Source of the DNA: Pseudaquabacterium terrae
GTDB lineage: Bacteria > Pseudomonadota > Gammaproteobacteria > Burkholderiales > Burkholderiaceae_C
Direction of reading: 5' to 3'
DNA length: 64,000 nucleotides
Assembly: GCF_013266755.1 (NCBI RefSeq)
Contig: NZ_JABRWJ010000003.1
Coordinates: 620,001 to 684,000, forward strand
The first letter of the stretch is position 1. The number at the start of each line of letters is the position of its first letter. Shown piece by piece: positions 25,648-35,456 of this stretch. Under the pieces are notes generated by a model. It did no database searches, was not told the DNA's origin, and saw nothing but the letters and a program-made list of their open reading frames with translations. The position numbers were made by a program, and so were the translations under genes.

Positions 25648-27243
25648 ATGATGCTCAGCAGCTTCGTCCGCACGTGCGTGGTGCTGATGGTCGCCGGCGT
25701 CCCGCCGGCATTCGCCGCCGACCCGCCTGACGCGAAAGCCCCACCTCGGCCCGAGAGCACCACCGTCACCGTGGTTCAGCCCAGCGACGTGCCGGTGCCG
25801 CGCGTCTTGCCGCCCTGCGCCCCGGGCAAGTGCCTGTTTGCGGGCCAGAAGGTGACTGTGATCGCCACCAAGAGCGCGATCAGCATCGCACTGCTCGAGG
25901 TGGAGGAGGAATTCGAGGCGGCCACCGGGGCCGAGCTCGACATCGTTCGCATGCCCGGTATCGAGCACTTCCCGACCATCATCTCCGACATGACCAACCG
26001 CATCGGCAAGTACGACGCGTCGATCGCCGGCGGCTGGTGGATCGGCGACATGGTCGCCGGCGGGCACCTGCTGTCCTACGACCAGTGGTACGACGACCCG
26101 CGCTTCCCGAAGTGGAGCGTCGACGACGTGCTGCCCGGCCCGCGCAACCTGCTGTCCTACGGCGGCAAGAAGTACATGGTCGCCTACGACCACGACGGCC
26201 AGGTGATGTACTTCCGCCGCGACCTGCTCGCCGATGCCCGGCACCAGGCGGCCTTCCGGCAGAAGTACGGCTACGCGCTGGCCGTGCCGCAGACCTGGGC
26301 GCAGTTCCGCGATGCGGCCGAGTACTTCACGGGTCAGGACCTGAACGGCGACGGCGTGCCGGACCACGGCATCGTGCTGGCGCTCAAGCCCGGCAGCCAG
26401 GGCATGTTCAACTACATGTCGCTGTCGGCCTCGTTCGTCATCGGCCCCACCAACGCACGGCTGTACTGGTTTGATCCGCAGACGATGAAGCCGCTGATCG
26501 AGAGCCCCGGCCACGTGCGGGCGCTCGAGGTGTTCGTCGACCTGGTGAAGTTCGGGCCGCGCGAGATGCTGACCTGGGACCACGGCCGCGGCTGGGACCA
26601 CTTCCTTGCCGGCCGCGCGGCCTTCGCGCTGACCTGGGGCGACCTGGGCGCGCTGGCGCAGCAGACCGGCAGCAAGGTCAAAGGCAAGACCGGCGCCGCC
26701 CAGATCCCCGGCACCCACGAGTACTACGACCTGGTGCAGGGCAAGTGGGTGAAGACCGACGCCATCAACCGGGTCGGCAATACGACCGGCGCGTCCTGGG
26801 CCGGCGTGATCTCCAAATACTCGAAGGCCCCTGAAGCCACCTACTTCCTGTTGTCGCTGCTGGCGGCGAAGGAGAAGTCGCAGGTGTATGCCGCGCGCGG
26901 CTCCGACGGCATCGACCCGGGACGGCGCTTTCACTTCCTGCCGCCCGAAGGCACCGGCACCACCGAGCCCTACCTGCGCGCCGGCTGGGACGCCGCCGAC
27001 ATCCGCGACTACCTCGGCGCGTTCCAGCGCACCTTCAGCGACAAGCAGCAATTCCCCTATCTGCGCATACCGGGCGCCTACAGCTACTGGCTGGCGCTGG
27101 ACCTGCACCTCGTCGAGGCGGCCAGCGGGCAGTTGAGTCCGGCGGCGGCGCTGAAAGCCGCCGTGGTCGATTTCGAGGAGATCACGATCCGGCTCGGCCG
27201 CGAGCGGCAACGCGAGGCCTATCGGACGTCGCTGGGCTTTTAG
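25648..27243 (+). CDS. Periplasmic solute-binding protein (ABC sugar-type), no permease nearby
   Basis: A 531-residue secreted protein; the signal peptide ends near AFA-AD. It has the fold of extracellular solute-binding family 1: GQKVTVIATKSAISIALLEV, then EEFEAATGAELDIVRMPG, with later NRVGNTTGASWAGVISKYSK. Such proteins normally deliver carbohydrates to an ABC importer, but no permease or ATPase is encoded within 10 kb on either side. Instead the gene sits 10 bases before a membrane-bound hybrid kinase, so it probably presents a ligand to that sensor. The start is ATG at 25648, after aaggagg. Confidence 0.85.
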   Translation: MMLSSFVRTCVVLMVAGVPPAFAADPPDAKAPPRPESTTVTVVQPSDVPVPRVLPPCAPGKCLFAGQKVTVIATKSAISIALLEVEEEFEAATGAELDIVRMPGIEHFPTIISDMTNRIGKYDASIAGGWWIGDMVAGGHLLSYDQWYDDPRFPKWSVDDVLPGPRNLLSYGGKKYMVAYDHDGQVMYFRRDLLADARHQAAFRQKYGYALAVPQTWAQFRDAAEYFTGQDLNGDGVPDHGIVLALKPGSQGMFNYMSLSASFVIGPTNARLYWFDPQTMKPLIESPGHVRALEVFVDLVKFGPREMLTWDHGRGWDHFLAGRAAFALTWGDLGALAQQTGSKVKGKTGAAQIPGTHEYYDLVQGKWVKTDAINRVGNTTGASWAGVISKYSKAPEATYFLLSLLAAKEKSQVYAARGSDGIDPGRRFHFLPPEGTGTTEPYLRAGWDAADIRDYLGAFQRTFSDKQQFPYLRIPGAYSYWLALDLHLVEAASGQLSPAAALKAAVVDFEEITIRLGRERQREAYRTSLGF

Positions 27244-27253
27244 AAGACGGCTC

Positions 27254-29881
27254 ATGCGCCGCTTCTTTCGAGCTGCGCAGCCGGGCATCGGCACCAGGCT
27301 GACCATCGGCTTCGGCATCCTGGTCGGGCTGACGCTGCTGGTCGTGGCGCTCGCCTTCGTGGCCGGCCGCGACGCAACGCGCGACATCGAATCGAGCGAG
27401 GCGGTGCGCGCCCCGGCCTCGCTGGCATCGGCCCAGGCGCAGGAGGCGCTGCTGCGCATGCAGCTTCACCTGCGCGGCTACCTGGTGCTTTCGGATGCCA
27501 GCGACATCGAGCAGTACGACGCGGCGCGCCAGGCGTTCGAAAAGGCACTGGCCTCCCTGCAGCGCCTGACCGACGGCTGGCAGCAGGATGAACGCAGCCG
27601 CGTGCAGGCGCTGACCGACGGTTATGCGCGCTGGAAGCTGCTGCCGCCGAAGCTGTTCGCGCTGCACGAGGACACGCTGCGCAACCGGCCGGCGCTGAAG
27701 CTGTCGCGCATCGACGTGCAGGCGCGGCGCGTGCGTGCGCTGGCCGAAACCGAGGCGATGATCGAACTGCAGAAGGCGCGCCCCGGCGATGCGGTCAATC
27801 GCGAGACCTTGGCGGCCATGCTCTCGTTCCAGAGCTCCTTCGACGCGCTGGCCACCAACGTGATGGCGTTCGGCGCATCGGGCGAGAGCAACTTCAAGCT
27901 CAACTACGCGCCGCAGCTGGTGGCCAATGCCTCGGACTGGAATGCGCTCGGTGCGCGGCGGCCCGCGCTCACCGCAGCGCAGCGCCAGCAGCTGGACAGC
28001 ATCGCCGCGGCGCGCGCCGAGCTGACCGAGCTCGCGCTGCAGGTGCGCGCCATCCTCGACGGCGAGCGGGCCTACGAAGATCTGTACCTGTACCGCACCG
28101 AGCTCGTACCGCAAGCCCGGGCGCTGCTCGACCTGCTGCAGCAGATCACCGCGAAGCAGCAGCTCGATCTGCAGGCCGGCCTGGCACGCGCCCGCGACAG
28201 CCTGGGCCGCTCGCGCGCGCAGACGGTCGCCGGCGGCCTGGTGGCGATCGCCTTCGGCGTGGCGATGGCGTTCCTGCTCCGGCGCAGCATCGTCGGGCCG
28301 GTGCAGCGCCTGACCCACGTCGCCGGCCGGATCGCCGGCGGCGACCTGGCCGCGCGCGCCCGCGCCGAGGCGCACGACGAGATCGGCATGCTCTCGGCGA
28401 GCTTCAACACGATGACCGCGCGCCTGGCCGAGACGATCGGAAACCTGGAGTCCGCCTACGCCGAAGCGCAGCAAGCCAAGACCGCCGCGGAGTCGGCGAG
28501 CCGCGCGAAGAGCGGCTTCCTCGCCAACATGAGCCATGAGCTGCGCACGCCGCTGAACGCGATCCTCGGTTACTCGCAGATCCTGCGCAGCACCGCCGAT
28601 CTGGACGAGCGCCATGCCGCCGGGCTCGACACGATCCAGCGCAGCGGCGAGCACCTGCTGCTGCTGATCAACGACATGCTCGACCTGGCGCGCATCGAAG
28701 CCGGCAAGGTCGAGCTGTTCGTCGACGACATGGATCTGCGCAACCTGCTGCGCACGGTCACCGACATCGCCGGCATCGAGGTCCAGCGCAAGGAGCTGCA
28801 CCTCGACCGCGAGGTCATCGGCGAGCTGCCGGCCGCGCTGCGCGCCGACGAGAAGCGCCTGCGCCAGGTGCTGCTGAACCTGCTGAACAACGCGGTCAAG
28901 TTCACCCAGCGCGGCCGCGTCGGCCTGCGCGTCACCGTGCTCGACGCCGATGCGCAGCGCGTGCGCTTGCGCTTCGCGGTCGAGGACACCGGCATCGGCA
29001 TCGACGCCGAACAGCTCGAACGCATCTTTCGCCCGTTCGAGCAGGCGGCCGATGTGCAGCGGCGCTTCGGCGGCGCCGGTCTCGGGCTCGCGATCAGCGG
29101 GCAGCTGGTGGCGCTGATGGGCAGCGAGATTCACGTCGAAAGCCGTGTCGGCAGCGGCAGCCGGTTCTGGTTCGACCTCGACCTGCCGCTGGCGACGCAG
29201 CGGCTGCAGCCGCCGCTGTCGGCCCTCGCCGGCATCGCGGGCTACGAAGGACCGCGGCGCAAGGTGCTGATCGTCGACGACATCGATGCCAACCGCGCAC
29301 CGATCGTGCAGTTCCTCGGCCGCCTCGGCTTCGAGACGCTCGAGGCCGAGAACGGCGAGGTCGCCCTGCGCCGCGTGCAGGCGGCCCTGCCCGACCTGGT
29401 GCTGATGGACCGGGTGATGCCGGTGATGGATGGCGCTGAGGCCATCCGCCGGCTGCGCCGCATGCCGGGCTTGCGCGATTTGCCGATCCTGGTCGTGTCG
29501 GCCAATGCATCGATGGCCGACCAGCAGGAAAGCCTGGCCCTCGGGGCCAACGGCTTCCTGCCCAAGCCGATCGACTTCGGCCGCCTGCTATCGGAGATCG
29601 AACGCCTGCTCGGCCTGACGTGGCAGCGGGCCGTCGTCGAAGCAGCGGCCGGTGACAACGGCGCGGCGGGGCCGCTGGTGGCGCCGCCGCCGCAGGCGCT
29701 CGAGGCCCTGTTGCGCCTGGCCCACATCGGCAACATGCGCAGCATCCGCGCCCATGCCGAGCAGCTGGCGACGGCCGATGCGGTGTATCGCCCGCTCGCC
29801 GCGCGCTTGTGCCGGCTGACCGACGACTTCGAGTCGGCCGCGATCGTCGAGCTGCTCACGTCGCTGCAGGCCACCGGCTAG
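27254..29881 (+). CDS. Membrane hybrid sensor kinase (HAMP-HisKA-HATPase-REC-C-terminal helical module)
   Basis: An 875-residue sensor. TM1 lies at about residues 15-37, followed by a helical periplasmic domain of about 290 residues, TM2 near 325-345 and HAMP (IAGGDLAARARAEAHDEIG). HisKA has His428 in NMSHELRTPLNAILGY, the HATPase has NLLNNAVKFTQ and DTGIGIDAEQ, and the receiver has Asp719 in LVLMDRVMP. The last 60 residues (LAHIGNMRSIRAHAEQL) form a helical module also found at the end of the kinase at 41465. It lies 10 bases after the binding-protein gene, which likely supplies its signal. It probably passes phosphate to one of the receivers encoded next. Confidence 0.92.
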   Translation: MRRFFRAAQPGIGTRLTIGFGILVGLTLLVVALAFVAGRDATRDIESSEAVRAPASLASAQAQEALLRMQLHLRGYLVLSDASDIEQYDAARQAFEKALASLQRLTDGWQQDERSRVQALTDGYARWKLLPPKLFALHEDTLRNRPALKLSRIDVQARRVRALAETEAMIELQKARPGDAVNRETLAAMLSFQSSFDALATNVMAFGASGESNFKLNYAPQLVANASDWNALGARRPALTAAQRQQLDSIAAARAELTELALQVRAILDGERAYEDLYLYRTELVPQARALLDLLQQITAKQQLDLQAGLARARDSLGRSRAQTVAGGLVAIAFGVAMAFLLRRSIVGPVQRLTHVAGRIAGGDLAARARAEAHDEIGMLSASFNTMTARLAETIGNLESAYAEAQQAKTAAESASRAKSGFLANMSHELRTPLNAILGYSQILRSTADLDERHAAGLDTIQRSGEHLLLLINDMLDLARIEAGKVELFVDDMDLRNLLRTVTDIAGIEVQRKELHLDREVIGELPAALRADEKRLRQVLLNLLNNAVKFTQRGRVGLRVTVLDADAQRVRLRFAVEDTGIGIDAEQLERIFRPFEQAADVQRRFGGAGLGLAISGQLVALMGSEIHVESRVGSGSRFWFDLDLPLATQRLQPPLSALAGIAGYEGPRRKVLIVDDIDANRAPIVQFLGRLGFETLEAENGEVALRRVQAALPDLVLMDRVMPVMDGAEAIRRLRRMPGLRDLPILVVSANASMADQQESLALGANGFLPKPIDFGRLLSEIERLLGLTWQRAVVEAAAGDNGAAGPLVAPPPQALEALLRLAHIGNMRSIRAHAEQLATADAVYRPLAARLCRLTDDFESAAIVELLTSLQATG

Positions 29882-29917
29882 ACTGACCCGCATCGCAGCC
29901 CCCCCGCACTTCGTGCC

Positions 29918-31099
<1,182 letters not shown>

Positions 31100-31105
31100 G
31101 ATGAA

Positions 31106-31165
31106 GCCCCCACGCTCACTTCGTTCGCTGCCCCCCGAGGGGGCGCTCAGTCCCTTCGGGACGGC
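31106..31165. repeat. GC-rich intergenic repeat, copy 1
   Basis: This stretch between two kinase genes holds GCCCCCACGCTC followed by CGCTGCCCCCCGAGGGGGC. The last part folds into a 6-bp stem (GCCCCC-CGA-GGGGGC, 31130-31144). A second hairpin GTCCC-TTC-GGGAC follows (near 31150-31162). A similar sequence occurs inverted at 48931-48973. It resembles a dispersed element I associate with Rubrivivax/Leptothrix-like genomes; its role, possibly termination or mRNA stability, is unproven. Confidence 0.6.
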
Positions 31166-31185
31166 CGGGCGGTACTGAGGTCTCG

Positions 31186-32376
31186 ATGCCCGCGCTGCGC
31201 TCCCACCTGCTGCTGATCGAGGACAACCCCGGCGACGCACGCCTGCTCGGCGCGCTGCTGCAGGACGCGGCGGCGTTTGGCCTGGTGGCCGCGCTGGAGG
31301 CGGTTCAGACGCTGGCCGCCGGCGTCGAGCGGCTGCGCGCCGGCGGCGTCGACCTGGTGCTGCTCGATCTCGGCCTGCCCGAAAGCAGCGGCCTCGAGAC
31401 CGTGCAACGCCTGCGCACGGCAGTGCCGCGGCTGCCGCCGCTGGTCGTGCTGAGCGGCCTGAACGACGAGGACGTCGCCGTGCAGGCGCTGCAGGCCGGC
31501 GCGCAGGACTACCTGGTCAAGGGCCGCGTCGAGCCGAGCGCGCTGGCGCGCACGATCCGCTATGCGATCGGCCGCCACCAGGCCGAGGAAGTGCTGAAGA
31601 ACGAGCTCGAGCGCTCGCGCGAGCTGGCCGACGAGCGCGCGATCCGCCGCCGCGCCGAAGGTGAATCGGAAAGCCTGCGCCGCCTGCTCGACGAGCGCGA
31701 GCAGCTGCTGCGGCTGCTCGCGCACGAGGTGCGCCAGCCGCTGCACAACGCCGCCGCGGCGCTGCAGAGCGCGCTCAACACCCTCGCCGGGCCGAGCGCC
31801 GCGGTGCCGCCGGGCGTGCGAGCCCCGCTGGAACACGCGCAGCAGGTGATGACGCACGTGATCGGCACGCTGAACAACGCGCTGGCCGCCGCGCTGCTGC
31901 TGACCAGCGGCGGCCACGGCGAGCCGACCGACACCGACCTCGACACGCTCATCGCGCTGGTGCTCGGCGACATCGGCCCGGAGGACCGCGCGCGCATCGT
32001 CGTCGCCAACCACAGCGAGCTGCGCACCGCGCAGCTGCAGCCGATGCTGATGCGGCTGGCACTGTGCAACCTGCTGGTCAACGCGCTGAAGTACTCGCCC
32101 CCGGCCGCGCCGGTGCAGCTGCGCATCGCCGACGGCGACGATCCGCCGGCGCTGTGCTTCGAGGTCGCCGACGCAGGCGCCGGCATCGAGGCCGCCCTGC
32201 TGCCGACGGTGTTCGAGCGCGGCACGCGCGGGCCGCGCGCGCGCCCCGGCACCGGTGCTGGGCTCGGGCTGTACATCGTGCGGCAGGTGGTGCAGATGCA
32301 CCGCGGCAGCATCACGATCGATGCCAACGTGCCGCACGGTACGATCGTGCGGGTGCACATTCCGCAAGGCATCTGA
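31186..32376 (+). CDS. Response regulator-histidine kinase fusion
   Basis: A 396-residue cytoplasmic protein. The receiver (about 1-120) has LLIEDNPGDARLL, phospho-acceptor Asp61 and Lys112 in a YLVKG context rather than the usual KP. A coiled-coil from 132 to 170 leads to an H-box with His180 in LLAHEVRQPL, then a HATPase with NLLVNALKYSP and GTGAGLGLYIV. No membrane or sensory domain is present. It is separated from the previous kinase by the repeat and followed 8 bases later by an OmpR-type regulator, its likely phosphorylation partner. Its receiver is closest to that of the 37804 product. Confidence 0.88.
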   Translation: MPALRSHLLLIEDNPGDARLLGALLQDAAAFGLVAALEAVQTLAAGVERLRAGGVDLVLLDLGLPESSGLETVQRLRTAVPRLPPLVVLSGLNDEDVAVQALQAGAQDYLVKGRVEPSALARTIRYAIGRHQAEEVLKNELERSRELADERAIRRRAEGESESLRRLLDEREQLLRLLAHEVRQPLHNAAAALQSALNTLAGPSAAVPPGVRAPLEHAQQVMTHVIGTLNNALAAALLLTSGGHGEPTDTDLDTLIALVLGDIGPEDRARIVVANHSELRTAQLQPMLMRLALCNLLVNALKYSPPAAPVQLRIADGDDPPALCFEVADAGAGIEAALLPTVFERGTRGPRARPGTGAGLGLYIVRQVVQMHRGSITIDANVPHGTIVRVHIPQGI

Positions 32377-32384
32377 CCCTCACG

Positions 32385-33074
32385 ATGGCCCTTCCCGCCA
32401 CCCTGGCGATCATCGACGACGACGCCGACCACGCGGCCTACCTGGCGCAGTTCCTCGAGCAGCGCGGCGTCGCGGTCACCGTGTTCCACGACAGCGACGA
32501 GTTCCTGACCTCGCCGGCCGCGTTCGAATTCGATTTCTACGTCATCGACCTGATGCTGCCGGGCATCGACGGCGTCGACCTGATCCGCCTGGTGCGGCGG
32601 CGCGGCAATGCCGGCATCGTCGTCGTCTCGGGCCGCATGGATGCCGACGTCTTCGAATCGGTGATGCGCACCGGCGCCGACATGCACCTGATGAAGCCGG
32701 TGCGCATGGAACAGGTGGCGCTGGCGATCGAGGCGGTGCAGCGCCGCATCGAGGGCGGTCGCGCGCAGGCCGGTGCGTGGCGGCTGGACCGCAAGGCGCG
32801 CCAGCTGATCGCGCCCGAGGGCACGCGCATCGAGTTGAGCGACAACAACCTGGCGGTGATCGAGTGCTTCGTCGATGCCAACGGCGCGACCGTGACGCAC
32901 GCGATGCTGTGCGAGCGCCTCGGCCGCGACGCGGCGCAGGAGGCCGACAACCTGCTGCACGCCGCCATCTATCGCCTGCGCCGCCGCATCGAACGCGCGA
33001 CGCCGGCCAGCGTGCCGCTGCACGTCGAGCCGCGCGTCGGCTACGCGTTCCGCGGCACGCTGACGGCCATTTGA
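32385..33074 (+). CDS. OmpR-type DNA-binding response regulator
   Basis: A 229-residue regulator: a receiver with acidic pocket IIDDDADH, phospho-acceptor in VIDLMLPGIDG near residue 52 and Lys in LMKP, then a winged-helix transcription domain from about 130 (RIELSDNNLAVIECFV, ending HVEPRVGYAFRG). It is the only classical DNA-binding output encoded among the many receivers of this region, so signals of the neighbouring kinases may converge on it. The ATG at 32385 lies 8 bases after the upstream kinase stop. Targets are unknown; the TGATCA array at 37133 is one candidate. Confidence 0.9.
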   Translation: MALPATLAIIDDDADHAAYLAQFLEQRGVAVTVFHDSDEFLTSPAAFEFDFYVIDLMLPGIDGVDLIRLVRRRGNAGIVVVSGRMDADVFESVMRTGADMHLMKPVRMEQVALAIEAVQRRIEGGRAQAGAWRLDRKARQLIAPEGTRIELSDNNLAVIECFVDANGATVTHAMLCERLGRDAAQEADNLLHAAIYRLRRRIERATPASVPLHVEPRVGYAFRGTLTAI

Positions 33075-33078
33075 CGCG

Positions 33079-35166
33079 TCAGGCGAAGCTCGGCGCCGCC
33101 TCGTCGTGGCATTCGTGCAGCCAGACCTCGAGCTGCGTCGCCGGCACCGGCGCCTGGAACAGGAAGCCCTGCGCCAGCGTGCAGCCCAGCGCGAGCAGCT
33201 GGCGCGCCTGCGCCGTGGTCTCCACCCCCTCGGCGACGACCTCCAGCCGCAGTGCCCGCGCGACCGCGACGAAGGCCTTGACCAGCTCGGCCTGGCGCGG
33301 ATCGGCATCGATGCGGCTGATGAAGCAGCGGTCGAACTTCAGCCGGTCGACGTCGAAGCTCGCCAGGTAGCCGAGCGCCGAGTAGCCGGTGCCGAAGTCG
33401 TCGATCGCCACCTGCAGGCCGAGTGCGCGCAGCGCCGCCAGCGCGTGCTGCACGCGGTCGCTGTCCTCGAGCAGCAGGCTCTCGGTGACCTCGATGCCCA
33501 GCCACTCGCCGCGGCAGCCGCTGGACGCCAGCGTGTACTCGACCAGCGAGGGCAGGTCGTCGTCGAGGAACTGCCGCGTCGAGACGTTGAGCGTCACGCG
33601 CAGCGGCTCGGCTCGCCCTGCGTTCCAGCGCCGCGCGGCCAAGGCCACCTGCTCCAGCACCCAGCGGCCGATCGGCACGATCAGCCCGGTCTCCTCGGCC
33701 AGCGGCACGAAGCGTTCGGGCGCCAGCAGGCCGAGCTCGGGATGGCGCCAGCGCAGCAGCGCCTCGGCGCCGACGATCCGGCCTTCGCTCAGGCTGACCA
33801 CCGGCTGGTACATCAGCTCCAGCCCGGCGCCGTGCTGCGCCTCGGCCAGCGCCTGCGCCAGCGCGAGGCGCTCGTGCGCGCGCAGGCTGAATTCGGCACG
33901 GTAGAACGCATGGCGCAGGCCGCCGCCGCGCTTGGCCTGGTACATCGCGATGTCGGCATGCGCCAGCAGCGCGTCCAGCGTCGTGCCGTCGGCCGGACAC
34001 AGCGCGATGCCGATGCTGCCGCCGGGCACCACCGTGCGGCCGCCGAGCGGCACCGGCTGGCGCACCGCCTCGAGCAGCTTGCCCGCCACCGCCGCCAGCG
34101 CCGACGGATGCTCGACGTTGCCGACGATCACCGCGAACTCGTCGCCGCCCAGCCGCACCAGCAGGTCGCCCGCGCGCACGCACTGCACGAAGCGCTGCGC
34201 CAGCGCGCGCAGCAGCTCGTCGCCGGCGGCATGGCCGAGCGAATCGTTGACGTCCTTGAAGCGGTCGAGGTCGAGGATCAGCACGCCGAGCCCGCGCCCG
34301 GCGGCGAGCGCCTGGTGGATCATCTCCGGCACCGATTCGTACAAGGCCTGGCGGTTGTGCAGCCGCGTCAGCGGGTCCGTCAGCGCCAGCGCGCGAATGC
34401 GCTCGCGCTGCTCGACGCCCAACGTGATGTCACGGCTGATCGATAACGCGCCTTCGACGCGGCCGTCGTCGGTGCGCACCGGCACGATGCGCGCCTGGTG
34501 CACCTCGAAGCGGCCGGATTCGCCGCGCAGCCGCAGCTCCATCTCGTCGGGCTTGCCGCGCTCGAGCACGCGCAGCACGACGCACTCGTAGGCCGCCAGC
34601 GCCGCCTCGTTGCCGGGCGGCAGCAGCTGCTGCGGCAGCCGGCCGAGCAGCTTGTCGACCGGCGCGTTCAGCCGCCGCGTCAGCACCGGGTTGGCGTAGA
34701 CCAGCCGGGCGTCGGCATCGAACAGCACGATCGTGTCGGGCGAGCACTCGGCGAGCGAGCGGAACTCGCGCTCGCGCGCCGCCAGCGCGCTTTCGGCCCG
34801 CTTGCGCGCGGTGATGTCGGTGGCCACCATCAGCAGCCCGCGCGGCAGGCCGGCGGCGTCGCGCTCGACCGCCACGCGCACGCCGTGCCACAGCGCGCGG
34901 CCGTCGGCGGCGCGCCACTCGATGTCGAGCTCCTGCAGCCGGCCGGTCGCCAGCGCGGCGCGCAGGCACTGCTCGAGCGGCAGTGCAAGCGCGCCGATCG
35001 GCGAGGCTTCGCTCGGGCGCCGGCCCAGGTAGTGCTCCGGCTTCAGCCCCGTCAGTTCCTCGAAGCGCGGATTGGCGTAGACGCGCCGCAGCTCCAGGTC
35101 GAAGCGCACGATCAAGTCCGGCGAGCTGCGCAGCACCGCCTCGGCGACGTTCACCAGATCGCTCAT
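33079..35166 (-). CDS. PAS-PAS-GGDEF-EAL cyclic-di-GMP enzyme
   Basis: A 695-residue soluble protein: PAS 1 (about 5-120), PAS 2 (about 130-250), GGDEF domain (about 255-420) and EAL domain (about 430-685). The cyclase motif GGDEF is intact at 340-344, with an inhibitory site RAGD at 331-334. The phosphodiesterase motif EALLRW starts at 468 and the loop IDDFGTGYSALGYL is present, so both activities are possible and the net direction cannot be read. The start at 35166 overlaps the small gene before it (35163). It is the last gene of a minus-strand trio with the chemoreceptor. Confidence 0.92.
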   Translation of the reverse strand: MSDLVNVAEAVLRSSPDLIVRFDLELRRVYANPRFEELTGLKPEHYLGRRPSEASPIGALALPLEQCLRAALATGRLQELDIEWRAADGRALWHGVRVAVERDAAGLPRGLLMVATDITARKRAESALAAREREFRSLAECSPDTIVLFDADARLVYANPVLTRRLNAPVDKLLGRLPQQLLPPGNEAALAAYECVVLRVLERGKPDEMELRLRGESGRFEVHQARIVPVRTDDGRVEGALSISRDITLGVEQRERIRALALTDPLTRLHNRQALYESVPEMIHQALAAGRGLGVLILDLDRFKDVNDSLGHAAGDELLRALAQRFVQCVRAGDLLVRLGGDEFAVIVGNVEHPSALAAVAGKLLEAVRQPVPLGGRTVVPGGSIGIALCPADGTTLDALLAHADIAMYQAKRGGGLRHAFYRAEFSLRAHERLALAQALAEAQHGAGLELMYQPVVSLSEGRIVGAEALLRWRHPELGLLAPERFVPLAEETGLIVPIGRWVLEQVALAARRWNAGRAEPLRVTLNVSTRQFLDDDLPSLVEYTLASSGCRGEWLGIEVTESLLLEDSDRVQHALAALRALGLQVAIDDFGTGYSALGYLASFDVDRLKFDRCFISRIDADPRQAELVKAFVAVARALRLEVVAEGVETTAQARQLLALGCTLAQGFLFQAPVPATQLEVWLHECHDEAAPSFA

Positions 35167-35456
35167 GAGGCGTCTCCGCCGGACACCGGCCGCCGTGGCG
35201 GCCGCGTCGGCTGCAGGCCGCTGCCGAGTGTCTCGGTCACCACCGCGATGTCTCGCGCGACGCCGGACACCGTCTCGACCGTCGCCTCCAGCAGCGCGGC
35301 GGTCGGCTGCAGGCGCGGCTCCTGGCGCAGCAGGCGCAGCAGCGGCTCGAGCTCGTCGCACATCATCTGCAGTTGTTCACCCTGCACCGCGACGATCGCC
35401 AGCCGCGCCACGATGCGCCGCATCACCTGGGCCTCGGTCTCGTCAGCCGCCCACAT
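35163..35456 (-). CDS. Small protein between chemoreceptor and c-di-GMP enzyme, unknown function
   Basis: A 97-residue protein with no recognised domain. It is mostly predicted helical ([20 protein letters not shown], then [16 protein letters not shown]) with a basic proline-rich tail (PTRPPRRP). Its start overlaps the end of the chemoreceptor gene by 14 bases and its end overlaps the GGDEF-EAL start by 4, and such overlaps on both sides favour a real, co-translated gene. It may be an adaptor or a helical-bundle partner of the chemoreceptor; this is inference. No signal peptide or transmembrane helix. Confidence 0.68.
   Translation of the reverse strand: MWAADETEAQVMRRIVARLAIVAVQGEQLQMMCDELEPLLRLLRQEPRLQPTAALLEATVETVSGVARDIAVVTETLGSGLQPTRPPRRPVSGGDAS

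Noticed and set aside
24874-27459. An 861-codon open frame opposite the receiver-kinase and binding-protein genes
   Set aside because: Antisense shadow with no domain; the plus-strand genes are convincing.
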